Assembly (NCBI GenBank): GCA_963576725.1
Contig: OY755251.1
Location: forward strand, 40,436,192-40,500,191
Reading direction: 5' to 3'
DNA: 64,000 bases
From: Azorinus chamasolen
Lineage: Eukaryota; Mollusca; Bivalvia; Cardiida; Solecurtidae
In this document: in pieces, positions 33,950 to 45,394 of the stretch
Numbering within the stretch: the first letter of the stretch is position 1
Layout of the letters: every line of letters starts with the position of its first letter
Translations under genes and position numbers: made by a program
The notes under the pieces: generated by a model
The model's input: only the letters and a program-made list of their open reading frames with translations
What the model was told of the DNA's origin: nothing
The model's database searches: none

Positions 33950-34195
33950 CATCTTTGTCACCCTTCCTTTTGTTTGCCTTGCGTCTTTGTGCTTGTGGTT
34001 TGTTCATGTTGTGGAACGTTTGTCCCTGTTTCTTGTGTGTCTTTTGGTGTTTTCTGTGTTTATTTCATGTGTGTGTGTGGGTGTGTGGTTGTGTGTGTGT
34101 GTGTGTGTCATGCTGTCTATCGGTGTTTTGGTGGTGGTTGCGTCTTGCATGTGGCTTTGCCTGCTTGACTTTACTACTTTTCCATGTATATCTAA
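33950..34195 (+). mobile_element. family-R solo 3' tail
   Basis: GTCACCCTTCCTTTTGTTTG, TTGGTGTTTTCTGTG and GGTGGTGGTTGCGTCTTGCATGTGG match the tails at 11.1 and 13.9 kb, with an expanded GT run. Confidence 0.65.
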
Positions 34196-34199
34196 CAAA

Positions 34200-37100
34200 C
34201 CACATTACGAGGTATTTGGGTAGATACATGTTTAAAGATTATAATAGGTTGACCATGTTTAATGAAAAATGTTCAAGATAATTATTCCTTGTAGCTATGT
34301 ATTCCAGAGCTTTATATTTAGCCATTATTTTGTTTTTAATGATAATTTTTAAACTAATGAGAGTTTTCCTTTTCTTTTTGGTCATGTATACCGCTGCATC
34401 ATGCTTTGTCTCAACTCTCTAGTAAAATAGTCATTTCAGCCACTGCCCAGGAATTATTTAAATCAAACAGGTATATCTTCCCATTCATAGAAATATTATA
34501 GTTTCCTAATTTCCAACAATGCTGAACGTTTGTCAAAAATAATTGTGTTTCTGGACATGAACAAAGCATATCTTGAATTGTTTCTATTTCACCAAAGTCT
34601 CTGCAATTAGGAAGGTTTGAGATTTTGATGTTAAAAAGGTACTTTTGTGTTGAAAGAATGTTATGGTGTGTTCGATGTGCTATGGTGTGTTCAATACTGA
34701 AACCATCTTATTTCTGTACTGGTGTTATACATTGTAATTTCTTTCTTTCCAATCTTCATTTTAAATCTCAAAATTAGATTCCAACTTGTCACTGCAGTAC
34801 CGGTAGGGTTTTCATTATTGTTTTTAATAGTATGTTACATAAAAAATGACCAGTGCTGAACCTTTTGAAGTTATTCAGATTCTCATTTGGTTCAATACTG
34901 TTTGCAAAATTTATAAATACCAGGTTCTTAGCAGGCAAAGGGTTAACAAAAGAATTATTTTAAATTTATTTGAGTTGTACCACTGGAAATTTGATTATAT
35001 AGTGTGTTGTACTTTCTAATTGGTGGAGGCTATGTTTTGTATACACTACTAGTAGGTTTACATGTCCAAACATTCATCCAGTAAATACAAGAGTACTAAT
35101 TGGTCACGATATTCATGTGTAATGGTCCTAAGGGGCAAATCTGTCTCAGAGGTGGGTTCAGAGAATATGTAGATAGATACTTTTTCATAGTTTTACTTCC
35201 TTTATACTACAGAAGTTGAATGAAACCGGAGACCTATGATATATGTCTCTAATAAGACATAAATGATTTTAATCCTTTACTGTTTAATATTTATTAAAGA
35301 TTTTTTATGTGCATTTTTCATATTAATCAACACCAGAACCTGTATACACATATAAATAATGCTTAAAAAATACAACCCATTTCCCAACATGATATATTTG
35401 TTCAGCTAAATAGTATCGCTGTCCAAATAGGCAAGTACTGCTAAATTCTTTAAAAGGAGCCTCCTTTTTAGAAACGGGGATTTTTGTACGGAAATCAGCG
35501 GACATCTTCGGCCAAGTTCCGAATGACTCCGGTTCTATTTTTGGACAACGCTTTGAATATTAAATAGGTTGTTACCATATGTACAATGGCTGACATTGGT
35601 TGTTGGCATACATATACATCGAATGATTGTTTCAGGTACGTAAATCTAAATCTTACGACAGATTCCGACCAATGGTGAAGGCTGTTCCGTTGGTCTCCGT
35701 AGCAATCCATTTTTCTATTTTTTGACACAAACAACTATTTACTGGACATGCTGTTTAGCGTTAAATAAGTGTTAAGGTACATAGATTCCAACAGTCAGTT
35801 CAAAACGCAAAAATTGTGGAAATTTGCACAGCATACGTCATTAAGAAATAAAGACAATCATTAATATAATTTGTCATTTTTTATAATGTAAATTTTTCAA
35901 GGGAGGTAATGGTATTCGGTCTATATAATGTCAGAAGCAAACAGCTGATCTTGATCAGACGCTCATAAATCCTGGATGGATTTGGGTCTACTCTGTTTGC
36001 AAAGGAATGAACATGTGTTTTTAGAAGAAAGGGGTTAATGATTTAATCAGTATTTCATTTATTTATGTATTTTACAGACATATACATACATGCATGTATA
36101 TGTCTCTGTGTATTCTGTCGGGTTTTTTTTATTAAAAATAAAACACATTTTTTGTTGGCATATTTTTGGCTAGACTGCATAATCTGATAAACAGCAATGC
36201 GGGGTTTGGGGCAGATAATAACATGGTATGAAGAAAAGAAATAATCAAATAATCCTGGCTCTTATTCTAGTCTGATCCGTACATTAAAAGCAAACGTTTG
36301 TCGTAGTACTCGTACACGTAAGGCAGGGAACCCTCTCAATTATGTTATTCTCGCCTACCCTAGACAAAACAAGTCTTTTTTCAAATACAAAGTGATGAAT
36401 AAATCAATTCGGTATTCATACATATAGTTTGAATTATCCGAATTTCCTGAATGTCCGGATGCATGCAGTTGTAATTAAAAACTAAAACATTTCAGACCCA
36501 GAATTTCACTTACCATAGCTTGAGAAACTGGCTTGTGGTCTTTGCGGTTGATATGATTGATCCACAGCAATCAAATTTCTTCATTGTGAGGAATGGCGTA
36601 CATTTCATAACGACAGTCTTTATTTAGAAGTACTTTACTCAATACCGCTTAACCAATGATAAAGTTTCTTCTGAATTCGTACTACGGCCTACATTGCAGG
36701 ACCGGTTACGGCACCAGGACGGGTGCACCGGGAATCTTCTGATTGTTAACAGTTATTGCAGTGAAAGGCAGTACATTCGGCATTCTTTCCCAGAACTAGA
36801 CTTTCGTATGGCATTATGACTTATTAGCCTATACAAAATCCTTAAATAGCGTTCACAAAACAAATCAACGCAATCCGAAATCAAAAACTCGGCAAACTTA
36901 GCAATCGACAGTGATCTCCCCTAATCGCTGCTCAAGAGTAAAAAACGCATGCGCATTATCATGTTTCCGTCAAAGCTGAAAGAAGCTGAGCCGCAGTGTA
37001 GCGATATAAATATAGTTTTGTGTTTGTGTTCACTGTTATATCAAGATTGCATTCATACACAATCAGTCACGATTTACACGATCAGTCGCGCTACCAACTT

Positions 37101-37420
37101 GAGATTTCTGCAAGGCAGGACCGACATATTCAATTATGTGATATCAAAATGCACTACTTTGAGGCGCGGTTGATTACTACTGCGCGATTAAATATGGGGA
37201 AATCCATAGGTGTTCGGTTCATAAAATTTGTCTGAAATGAGTTAAAATATACCTAAATTGACATTTTGTAACGTTTGGACCCGAAAAATAAAGTTTGGGG
37301 CGTTTTGAGAGAAAGCTGAAATTTCGTACATTCTATGCTAGAGAATCTACAGAGAATATACGAAATTTCAGCTTTGTTTCATGAGCCGAAAAGCTGTGTT
37401 GAAATCCAGGTATAGCTATA
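34200..37420. other. gene-free right part of the 17.4-kb insertion
   Basis: Short open frames near 35.3-35.7 kb (minus) and 37.0 kb (plus) lack family motifs. A palindrome-family unit stands at 35935-36002 (CTTGATCAGACGCTC..GGGTCTACTCTGTTTGC). Inverted arms GAAATTTCG...CGAAATTTC near 37315-37370 precede the terminal hairpin. Confidence 0.45.
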
Positions 37421-37449
37421 GATTGGGCCAACTACGTTGACCCAATCAC

Positions 37450-38092
37450 AAATGAACCCTTTTAAAGAATAGACCCATAGCTGGAAAAAATATAGATGGT
37501 TTGGGTTGGAAGGTTTAACCTAAGGGTTGGACTGATAAAGGGTCTCGTTTAAGCTTATATGGAAGAGAAAGTCGGATAATTTGTATTAGAGTACGTGTTT
37601 AAGGTAAAGAAAATTATAGTTTTCGAGACTAATACTGATGATGAATTCCTTACTAACGTCCTAAAATCCAGAAAATCACCAGAGATACTAAACCACGCTA
37701 TTGGAACTAGCTTCTTATATAGAGCAGACGACGATCTCGAGTGGTATGGAGACTTGTCACGTTTGAGTGTTTGCGCCACTCTACTAAGAGGAAGTTAACG
37801 TCTGATTCACGGTGGCGTGATGAAATGACGTAGGTGGCGCTCTATGATTGGTTCTAACGTCGATTGTTTTAAGTAGCGTATAAATGTAGGGATAGGTTTT
37901 ATGACGTGTTATGGAAAGTTTTTGTGACTCAGGACCGAGTGACCCCGATGATTCACTTGCCGCATGACTCCGATGACTCGGTGCCGCGTGATGAGTCGTA
38001 ACCGCTGACTCAATCGTTTTTGGGATGGGAGGGCTAGGAGTGGCTGGATCCTACGTGGGAGGGATGACTCACGTGTTGACTCATGCGATGAC
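37450..38092 (-). repeat. right terminal inverted repeat, outer half
   Basis: Reverse complement of 14996-15643, for example the pair around GGTTTGGG(C/T)TGGAAGGTTTAACC, about 93 percent by eye. It continues exactly where 19267-20080 stops. Confidence 0.85.
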
Positions 38093-38164
38093 ACAATATC
38101 TAGATCAAGAAAAATTGCATAAGGGTCAGAAGAGTTGGTTTTCTATCTATTTGAGTTTTATTTT

Positions 38165-38290
38165 ATAGGAATCATAATATAAAAGGAAGGGTGGGATAAG
38201 TACGAGGTTGGGTACCCACAAACCAGGTTTAAGCCCCCCCCCCCCCTTGGCCATGTTTGACTAATGACCGTTCCAAGGCGATACTCCTGC
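38165..38290 (+). mobile_element. family-R tail fragment
   Basis: GGTTGGGTACCCACAAACCAGGTTTAAGCC, a C run, then CTAATGACCGTTCCAAGGCGATACTCC. Cut by the next element. Confidence 0.65.
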
Positions 38291-38292
38291 TC

Positions 38293-39838
38293 AGGGGCGG
38301 ATCCAGGATTTGTTGTTAGAGGGGGCGTAAAACTTAAATATATGCTGGGAGTCCAGGGCAAAGCCCTGGTAGGGGGTCCAGTGGTAGGCGGTCCATGGGG
38401 GGGGGGGGGGAGGCTTCGCCCCCTGAAGTTCCTGGATTTTAGTGATTTTGAATACTAAGACAAGCATCATCGAGCATGTCGAGTATTATGTGCTTGCATC
38501 AGAGTAACGTGCTAAAAATACATGGCATATTCTACTACTACTAATAATAATAATAGTAATAGATCTAATAATAATCATAATAATAATAAATAATAATAAC
38601 AACAACAATAATAATTATACGACGATTACTACTACTATTACTACTACTACTACTAGTAGTAGTAGCCGCTAGGGCCCCTGTAGGGTCCAGGGCAAAGCCC
38701 TAGTAGGGGGTCCAGGGGGGCTTCGCCCCCCTGAAGCTCCTGGATTTTAGTGATTTTGAATATTTAGACAAGCACTCATCGAGCATGTCGAGTACATGTA
38801 TTATGTGAAAAAAATGCATGGCATTTTATAAACAGTACAGGTCTATGGATTTAGCCAGAAGAAATGCTATAATGAAGCCCGCGCCGAAGGTATGGGCCGA
38901 GGGCCGAAGCAGGTGGAGAGCACGAGAGGTACACAGCCCCTTCTTGTCCGGCGGTGTCGTGTGTGTATAGTGGTTTCTGGTGATGTTTTGATGGACCTTC
39001 ACTCATCAAATTTTGACCATTTTAAGACATTTGTTTTGTAATTGGAGTAAGCTATTGACCAAGCTGAAGTAGTTTTAATTGGACTTAAGTGCTTGTGTGG
39101 CGGCCGTAAAAAGTCGCAGTACTTCATTCCCAGTGTTGTTATATGTTCTGGTGCTTCGGGATCATAAGCTTTTATGTTATTAGTTTGGAAAAGTGAATAC
39201 TGCTTAAGCCGATGCTATGGGGCGTGAGTAGTGTTGCATTTCTAATTACTACTCATGAAAAGGCTCAATAAAATACAAGTCTGCAGTTTTCTCTTTTCAC
39301 ATTGCTACTTTTGCTTTCGAATGATCTCCCCATTTCAGAATTTATTCATTATAACAGCAACACTGAGAGAAACAGAGTATGACACTCACTATCAGTCTTA
39401 CAGTCACCTAAAAATCTGCATTTATTACTGGTTTATAACCAGCTTGATATCTATGTCAATATCCTTATGTATTCATGAGCATTAATGCATGTGCATTAAA
39501 TCTGTCTTCATTCATTGCCGACCTGGATTGGGAAAGCAATTTTTTATCTGCTTTAATGCGGAGTTGGCTGCATCCATCTACAAATTGTTGGTATAAAAAT
39601 CAGCGTTTGAATTGCGAAATTCAACTTGAGTAGCGGGGTAAGAGTTTAAACCGACTGTTCACATTAGCGTAAATACAATCAGTGAAAACTGATTGATATA
39701 TTTATATGTGAACTGCAGATAAAAAAGACTTTTGCATTTTTCTATACTACAAAAATGGATTTCAAGGCACAAACATAATTTTACTTCGGCAATTTTAGAG
39801 GGGGCGTACGCCGGGTCCGCCCCCGCCTGGATCCGCCT
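38293..39838. mobile_element. non-autonomous element with GGCGGATCCAGG termini
   Basis: The left end AGGGGCGGATCCAGG and right end CCTGGATCCGCCT are inverted. Two internal direct copies of a G-rich segment (GGTCCAGG..GCTTCGCCCCCTGAAG(T/C)TCCTGG, 38345-38455 and 38680-38760) and TAATAA/TACTAC microsatellites lie between. No transposase seen. Confidence 0.6.
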
Positions 39839-39845
39839 ATGCTGC

Positions 39846-40440
39846 TTTCCTCCTATGATCAACCGGTTTAACCCCCCCCCCCCCCCCCAGTGACTTTTGT
39901 CACTGCTCGTTCCAAGGCGGTACTTCCATCCCAATAGTATATGTTATTTTTTTTATACAAGTAATCAACGAGCAGTGAGCCATAAAATCAACGCAGTCCA
40001 CTTTGGGGGGGGGGGGGATTCAGCATTCTGTCAGCATAAAACCCTGCAAGAGAAAATCATGATTGACTGTCGCATGTAAAGTACATATCTTATTTAGATG
40101 GACTGCAGCAATGCCGACATCCCTAAATCGTGGAACGTACCAAATTGTAAAGTACATTCACGGCTCACTGCTCGTTGTTTATCTATAGTTAGGTACATTT
40201 GCTGTGTTTTCTTGTGTTACTCTTCGGGCGGCTGTTTGTTCTGTATGTGGTGTTTCCTGCATGACTCATATCTGTACTTTTGTTATTTAATATGCTTCAT
40301 GTTTAATGTTTTATGTCTTGGTTTTCGTCCCGTTTGGTTTTGTCTTGTGGTTGTGCCGTTTCTTGTTTTATTGTGTATGGTGCAGTGTCCTTTCGTATGT
40401 TGCTCTCCCTGTTCGACTGTTTTCATATTTAAATATGGTG
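39846..40440 (+). mobile_element. family-R 3' tail interrupted by a 212-bp MITE
   Basis: The tail begins with ATCAACCGGTTTAACC and GTTCCAAGGCGGTACTTCC at 39846-39930 and resumes near 40178 with GGTACATTTGCTGTG, TTCGGGCGGCTGTTTG and GTGTTTCCTGCATGACTC. Confidence 0.6.
39966..40177. mobile_element. 212-bp MITE with 16-bp perfect TIRs
   Basis: CAACGAGCAGTGAGCC at 39966 and GGCTCACTGCTCGTTG at 40162. Flanks do not show a clear target duplication. Confidence 0.6.
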
Positions 40441-40639
40441 GAAATATCGTCCACAGATCATTACGTTAAATTAATGAAATATCACACAAATTCGACAATA
40501 CAAGTTTAATTTAAAGTTGCGATTGGGTGTTATTTCGGAACTTTGTAACAGAGTTGAAAACATCGATTTTCAATATATATTTAGTAATCACATTCAATTT
40601 ACTAAAAAAAAAGATTATACTTCAATCACATAGCATCGA

Positions 40640-40840
40640 TGGCGGTCTATCCTCTATAAATTATTATCACACTTCCCCTCTTGCTTGTAATATGAGAAGA
40701 CTGACATTGTACCCTACTATGATGAAGAGACAGAGGGACAACGTCGGATATTTGTATTGCATTCATTATGTCGTGCCCTTAATTGCTTCTTTACACTTGC
40801 ACTGATCTCAGAAAAGTCAATGAGTACATTTCTAGCCGGT
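40640..40840 (+). mobile_element. diverged family-R 3'-region fragment
   Basis: CACTTCCCCTCTTGCTTG, GTCGTGCCCTTAATTGCT and TCTCAGAAAAGTCAATGAGTAC follow the order seen at 13370-13535. Confidence 0.5.
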
Positions 40841-40959
40841 TTCATTGTAACACCTGGTGGTTCATTGAATGCGCGTACTCGGAATGATTTGTATAGTATT
40901 TTTAAAGAATCATTTTATACGCCCGAAGGTAACTTCAGTCGTATTATGGTATCGCGCTC

Positions 40960-41985
40960 GTCGGTCCGTCCGTCCGTCCGTTAGCCACAACATTGTCCGC
41001 TCAATAACTTGAAAACTACTGGATCTGCTGTCTTCATACTTAGTAGGAAGGTTGGTCATGAACCTTATTGATTTTGAGGTCAGTCATTCAAAGGTCAAGG
41101 TCACCATGACCTTCAACTCAAATATATTGTCCGTTCAATAACTTGATAAGTATTAGGTGTGCTGTCTTCATACTTAGTAGGAAGGTTATGGCTAGTAGAT
41201 GACCCGTTTTTATAGTAGGTCAATCGGTCAAAGGTCAGGGTCACTGTGACCTTCTACTAAAAACTATTGTCCGCTCAATAACTTGATAAGTATTAGGTGT
41301 GTTGTCTTTATACTTAGTAGGAAAGTTGGTCATAGCTAGTAGATGACCCCTATAGATTTTGAGGTCGGACGGTCAAAGGTCAAGGTAATCGTGACCTTCA
41401 ACTCAAAATGATTGTCCGCTCAATAACTTGATAAGTATAAGGTGTGCTGTCTTCATACTTAGTAAGAAGGTTGGTAGTAGATGGCCCCTTTTGATTTTGA
41501 GCTCAGTCGGTCAAAGGTAATGGTCACCATGACCTTCAACTCAAAAATCTTGTCAGCTCAATAACCTGATAAGTATTAGGTGTGCTGTCTTCATACTAAA
41601 TAGGAAGGTTGGTCATGGCTAGTAGATGATCCCTACAAATTTTGAGGTCAGTCAGTCATAGGTCAAGGTCACCTGACCTTCAACTCAAAACTTTTGTCCG
41701 CTCAATAACTTCATAAGTATTAGGTGTGTTGTCTTCATACTTCGTAAGAAGGTTGGTCATAGCTAGTAGATTACCCTTATTGATTTTGGGGTCAATCGAT
41801 TAAAGGTCAAGGTCACTGTGACCTTCAACTCAAAAATCTTGTCAGCTCAACAACTTGATAATTATTCGGTGAACTGTCTTCATACATAGTAGGAAGGTTG
41901 GTTATGGCTAGTAGATGACCCCTATTGAGTTTGAGGTCATTGGGGTCAAAGGTCAAGATCACAGTGACTTGAACTCAAATTAATA
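40960..41985. repeat. tandem array, period about 145 bp, about 7 units
   Basis: Each unit: TTGTC(C/A)GCTCAATAACTTG, ATAAGTATTAGGTGTGCTGT, CTTCATACTTAGTAGGAAGG, CTAGTAGATGACCCCTA, GGTCAAAGGTCAAGGTCAC, GTGACCTTCAACTCAAAA. A CCGT run (TCCGTCCGTCCG) stands at the left edge. The array ends where a family-R tail is inserted at 41985. Confidence 0.85.
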
Positions 41986-42165
41986 GTGTGCAAGGCGGTA
42001 CTTCAATTCCCCCACTATTGTTTCTTTGTTTTGTCTTTGTGCGTTTCATTGTGTTTTGGTAGTTATGGACATTTACTGTTTTCTTGCTGTGGTGCTGTTC
42101 GGGTGGCCGTTTGTTTTGTATGTGTTTCCTGCATGATTCATATTTGTACTTTTACATGTATATAC
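41985..42165 (+). mobile_element. family-R solo 3' tail
   Basis: Starts within CAAGGCGGTACTTCAATTCC and ends GTGTTTCCTGCATGATTC-ATTTGTACTTTT. Confidence 0.75.
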
Positions 42166-42399
42166 ACTTTAGGGTCATCACCTATGCTGTGAAGCAGCGG
42201 ACGATGTGGTAATATTTCAACTGTTGATATAGATGGAATAGGTTTAAGGTTAGACACGGCTCCTAACCATGTACCGTGTATCTTTAATCCATATTAATAT
42301 GCATGTGGCGTGTGGTGTGTTTTTGTGTATGTCTGATGTTTGTGTGTGCATGCGTGTACTTTGTTAGTTGTGACTCATTTTGTAGTTCATTTAATAAAA

Positions 42400-43560
42400 A
42401 ACATGTATGAGTCATGCAGGAAACACCGCATACAAAACACACAACCGCCCAAACAGCACCACAACGACAAACAGCAAATGTACATGTATATAAAAGACAC
42501 AAAGCGACACACGGACATAACAAACAAACACTAGGGGGAAGATGGAAGTACCGCCTTGGAACGGTCAGTGACAAATGTCACTGGGGGTTAAACCGGTTCG
42601 AGGGCACACAAACCGCACACTTATTCGATCCCTACCCTATAAGACAAACAGTGTAAATAACGGTATCCCCTCTCCGACTTATCTACAACAACCCCGATGG
42701 CAATATAGTGGTAAAGCGAAAACATTTAAGTGAAACAAACTGTATCCAACTATCGCTAGTTTACTCAATGATTGATCAGAGTAACTGTAGAAAAGTAATA
42801 ACGGGTACGACAAAAACTAGATATCCGACGACCTCGTTCCATTTCCGGATTGAAAAGGTCGCCTTCATAGAGTACTAAACCTTTCTTGTTAGCGTACATG
42901 CAAAGAGGCCAGCGTGAGTGTTAACTGTAAAAGGGTACTGGCAGTATGTTGTACTCATATAGGATCATAATTATCGCTTATAAATTTTTTAACATATTTG
43001 ATGAACAAAGTGAGAAAATAGGCATGTCCAATAATCTTACGAAGTTTGTTAATCACATCACCATACAATTCAGGATGTAAAATACGGTGTCGCAGGAGCG
43101 CCTTGAGATTACATTTGTATTTGCCAATATGTGAGAGATTTCGATAATAAAATTTAGAGTAAGCTTTTCTTAGTTTATGGTATCTATATCCTTGATTTAG
43201 TAGCTTTTCAGCTAAAATAAGAGTTCTACTGTTATAATCGTCAACAGATAAACAAGCTATAGAAAAACGAATAAGTTGAGATATATAAACCCCGTAAGAT
43301 GGGGCACGGGGAACATCTCCATCAAGATGAGGGAAATTTGCAATATTAAAATCAAAATCATCTCTTTTGTCATATATTTTAGAAGAAATCATTCCACTGT
43401 CAATTTTAAGGTCTAGATTTATAAACGTTAAAAACATAATCCAAATATCGAAAAGTTTCATTGAAGGCTTTTATAACATCTTCTTGTGATTGTAGATTCA
43501 AACGTAACATGAATTCTCTCTCATAACAGTACAAAAACAAATCTGCGACCTGTTACGTTT
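42400..43560 (-). mobile_element. family-R RT element, 5'-truncated, catalytic region deleted
   Basis: From 43550 downwards the minus strand reads ADLFLYCYEREFML, SQEDVIKAFNETFRYLDY, then abruptly LDLKIDSGMISSKIYDKRDD and LDGDVPRAPSYGVYISQ, QGYRYHKLRKAYSKFYYR and HPELYGDVINKLRKIIG to 42955, with the 3' region and tail down to about 42400. Compared with 12752-12890, about 35 residues from the second Asp of YLDD to the FLDL block are missing. Good coding preservation of the C-terminal domain suggests a fairly young copy. Confidence 0.75.
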
Positions 43561-43669
43561 CGGTTTACGTTTTCCTGACACAATGAACGTGAACTCTTTC
43601 TATGCCAGGTACACTGTAGATATACATTAAAAACTCGATACTTCTAAAGTGAACTAATAAAAAATTGAT

Positions 43670-43768
43670 AATGCTTTAGGCCGATGGCTGCTTAATGCAG
43701 GGTGAAAGTCGTGTAAAAAGCTCTAAGAGCAACGTTCTGCATGACCTCTACCCTGCATTAAGTTGCCA
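43670..43768. mobile_element. MITE family M2 fragment
   Basis: GCTTAATGCAGGGTGAAAGT..CTCTACCCTGCATTAAG around AAAGCTCTAAGAGC; outer ends missing. Confidence 0.65.
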
Positions 43769-44169
43769 CATGTTCTAAAGACCAACAACAAACGTCTAAT
43801 TTTAGTGTTCGAACTATCGCTTCTTTACGGTAAATTACTTATGTATTCAAACTGAAATTTCCGAAGCGTACATTCTATGTCAGTGTGTTGATTGCTGGTT
43901 GAAATCAATAAGGTTCAGTGCCGACAAGAGCGATGCCAAGGGGAATTCGCAGTGCCGACAAGAGCGATGCCAAGGGGAATTCGCCCGATCGGGTACATAT
44001 GTTTAACAGTATCAGAGACGTTTATCTCGTTCTGCCTGTAGTATGAAACACGACAATCATGTTTTATTTACCTATTCAGATGTAGAAAAGATTACAAGAA
44101 AATCTCACGAGACATATCTTCAAAACAGGCAATTTTTTTTAAGAGCTTATTCTTTTAAACCAAACTACA

Positions 44170-44325
44170 TGAATATTTCACATTGAGTATGTGAACGCTG
44201 CGTTTTACTACATCAGCCACATGTCTCGTGTGTGTGTTTGGTTGTGTGGATATGTTGCTTGCTTTCTGTTGGTGTTGGTTACGTTTTGTATGTACCTTTT
44301 CCTGCTTGACTTAACTACTATTTCA
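44170..44325 (+). mobile_element. family-R tail fragment
   Basis: GTGTTTGGTTGTGTGG, TTTCTGTTGGTGTTGG and TTTTCCTGCTTGACTTAACTAC resemble 13870-13970. Confidence 0.5.
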
Positions 44326-44639
44326 TTAGGCATAGTGCTGACCAGGATCCGAGCCTGTCGGAGACACAACTGTCATTATGCGTGTTGTTTTTATCCCAAA
44401 CTCAGATATCGTATTGATGTTACATGGCTTTTCTGGACATACACTGTTTGCACATATATTGTATAATTCCGACATTAACCCATTAGTGCCCTGCGCCCCT
44501 TAAAGGATACAGTCAAATAGTGTAGACGAAAATCAAAGGGTTCTCAAAGGAGCCACTGAACAGGATATATACTGTTTGCTTTGTGCCCCTCCAATGGAGG
44601 GTTTCAATGTAAAATCTGGACGCGTGTTCAGTAAATTAT

Positions 44640-45265
44640 TTAAGAAGAAATGGGGTGAATATGAATTGAAGTACATTTATGCACCATACAGGAAACGCCA
44701 CATACAAAACACACATTCGCCAGATAAGCACCATGACCCAAACCTACAAAATGTATATCCTTATCAAACGACCAAACGACACACACAAAGACATAACCAA
44801 CAAACAATAGGGGTAGAAGGAAGTACCGCCTTGGAATAGTTAATGACAAGTGTCACTGACGATTTAAACCGGTTATGGGGCGCCAAACATCACACTTATT
44901 CCGTCTCCATCCTTAAAGACAAACAGTGTAAATAGACATAACCCCTCTCCGACTATTCTGCAACAACCGCGATGGCAAATCCATAGATAAATTGCATGTA
45001 AGCTAAACTATATTTAAAGAACACAAAGTGGGCCCACCTACCGCTAGTGTTTTAAATGATTCAGCTGCAGAGTAACTATAGAAAAGTAATAAAGAGTACG
45101 ACAAAAACGAGATTCCGGATGTGAAATAATGTGCCTTAAGATTGCACTTATACCTGCCAATAAGTGAGAGATTTCAATTGTATATTTTAGAGAATGTTTT
45201 CTTAGTTTGCAAAACGAATAAGTTTAGATATTCGCGTAAGATGGAACACGGAGAACATCTCCATA
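44640..45265 (-). mobile_element. family-R RT element remnant with 3' tail
   Basis: 45262-45120 holds eroded RT DNA (GATGGAACACGGAGAACATC, TTGCCAATAAGTGAGAGATTTC-type words); 44900-44650 is the tail with GTACCGCCTTGGAATAG and CAGGAAACGCCACATAC. Confidence 0.65.
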
Positions 45266-45394
45266 TATCTACTGGTGTGTAGCTAAATGTGTCTCCTGAA
45301 TACTGTATTCACTATTCTCGTTACTGAAAGTATTCTAATTAAATACTGTATCTATTGAGTGTGAAGACAATGTGAAACTTTCAGGTTTGGAGAT

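Larger units (their letters stand above)
20081..37449 (+). mobile_element. 17.4-kb insertion with Helentron-like ends
   Basis: The ends are defined by comparison with the intact left TIR: 20080 and 37450 are adjacent in that arm, with no base lost or duplicated. The 5' end begins TCAAAGTACTGAAAGTACTG, and GATTGGGTCAAC lies at 20103-20114. Its reverse complement GTTGACCCAATC is at 37436-37447, two bases from the 3' end, where it also pairs with GATTGGGCCAAC (37421-37432) as a hairpin with a 3-base loop. Insertion between two A (T-T on the other strand), no target duplication, short subterminal inverted repeats and a 3' hairpin are the Helentron/Helitron2 signature. No Rep-helicase gene was seen, so it would be non-autonomous with a large acquired cargo. 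A non-homologous insertion or assembly join is the alternative. Confidence 0.55.
14996..38092 (+). mobile_element. virus-like DNA element with long TIRs, split by a 17.4-kb insertion
   Basis: Three blocks define it: 14996-16466 (left TIR), its inner half inverted at 19267-20080, and its outer half inverted at 37450-38092. Removing 20081-37449 joins TGTAA to AAATGAACCC and recreates exactly the five-A sequence of the left arm. The original element was therefore about 5.7 kb with two TIRs of about 1.5 kb and a 2.8-kb interior. The interior encodes a packaging-ATPase-like protein and small overlapping ORFs. No polymerase, integrase, protease or capsid gene was seen, so it is either an internally deleted derivative of a polinton/adintovirus-like genome or a small element that depends on a helper. 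It is decayed (stops in the ATPase). Boundaries are set by where the arms stop matching; no target duplication could be found. Confidence 0.7.

Noticed and set aside
33955..34281. Cysteine/valine-rich frames
   Set aside because: Products of the GT-rich family-R tail; the same composition appears in every tail copy.
38225..38410. Homopolymer C and G runs as possible assembly joins
   Set aside because: Similar runs occur at 39.87 and 40.01 kb at fixed positions of known repeats, so they are more likely expanded homopolymers, though length errors are possible.
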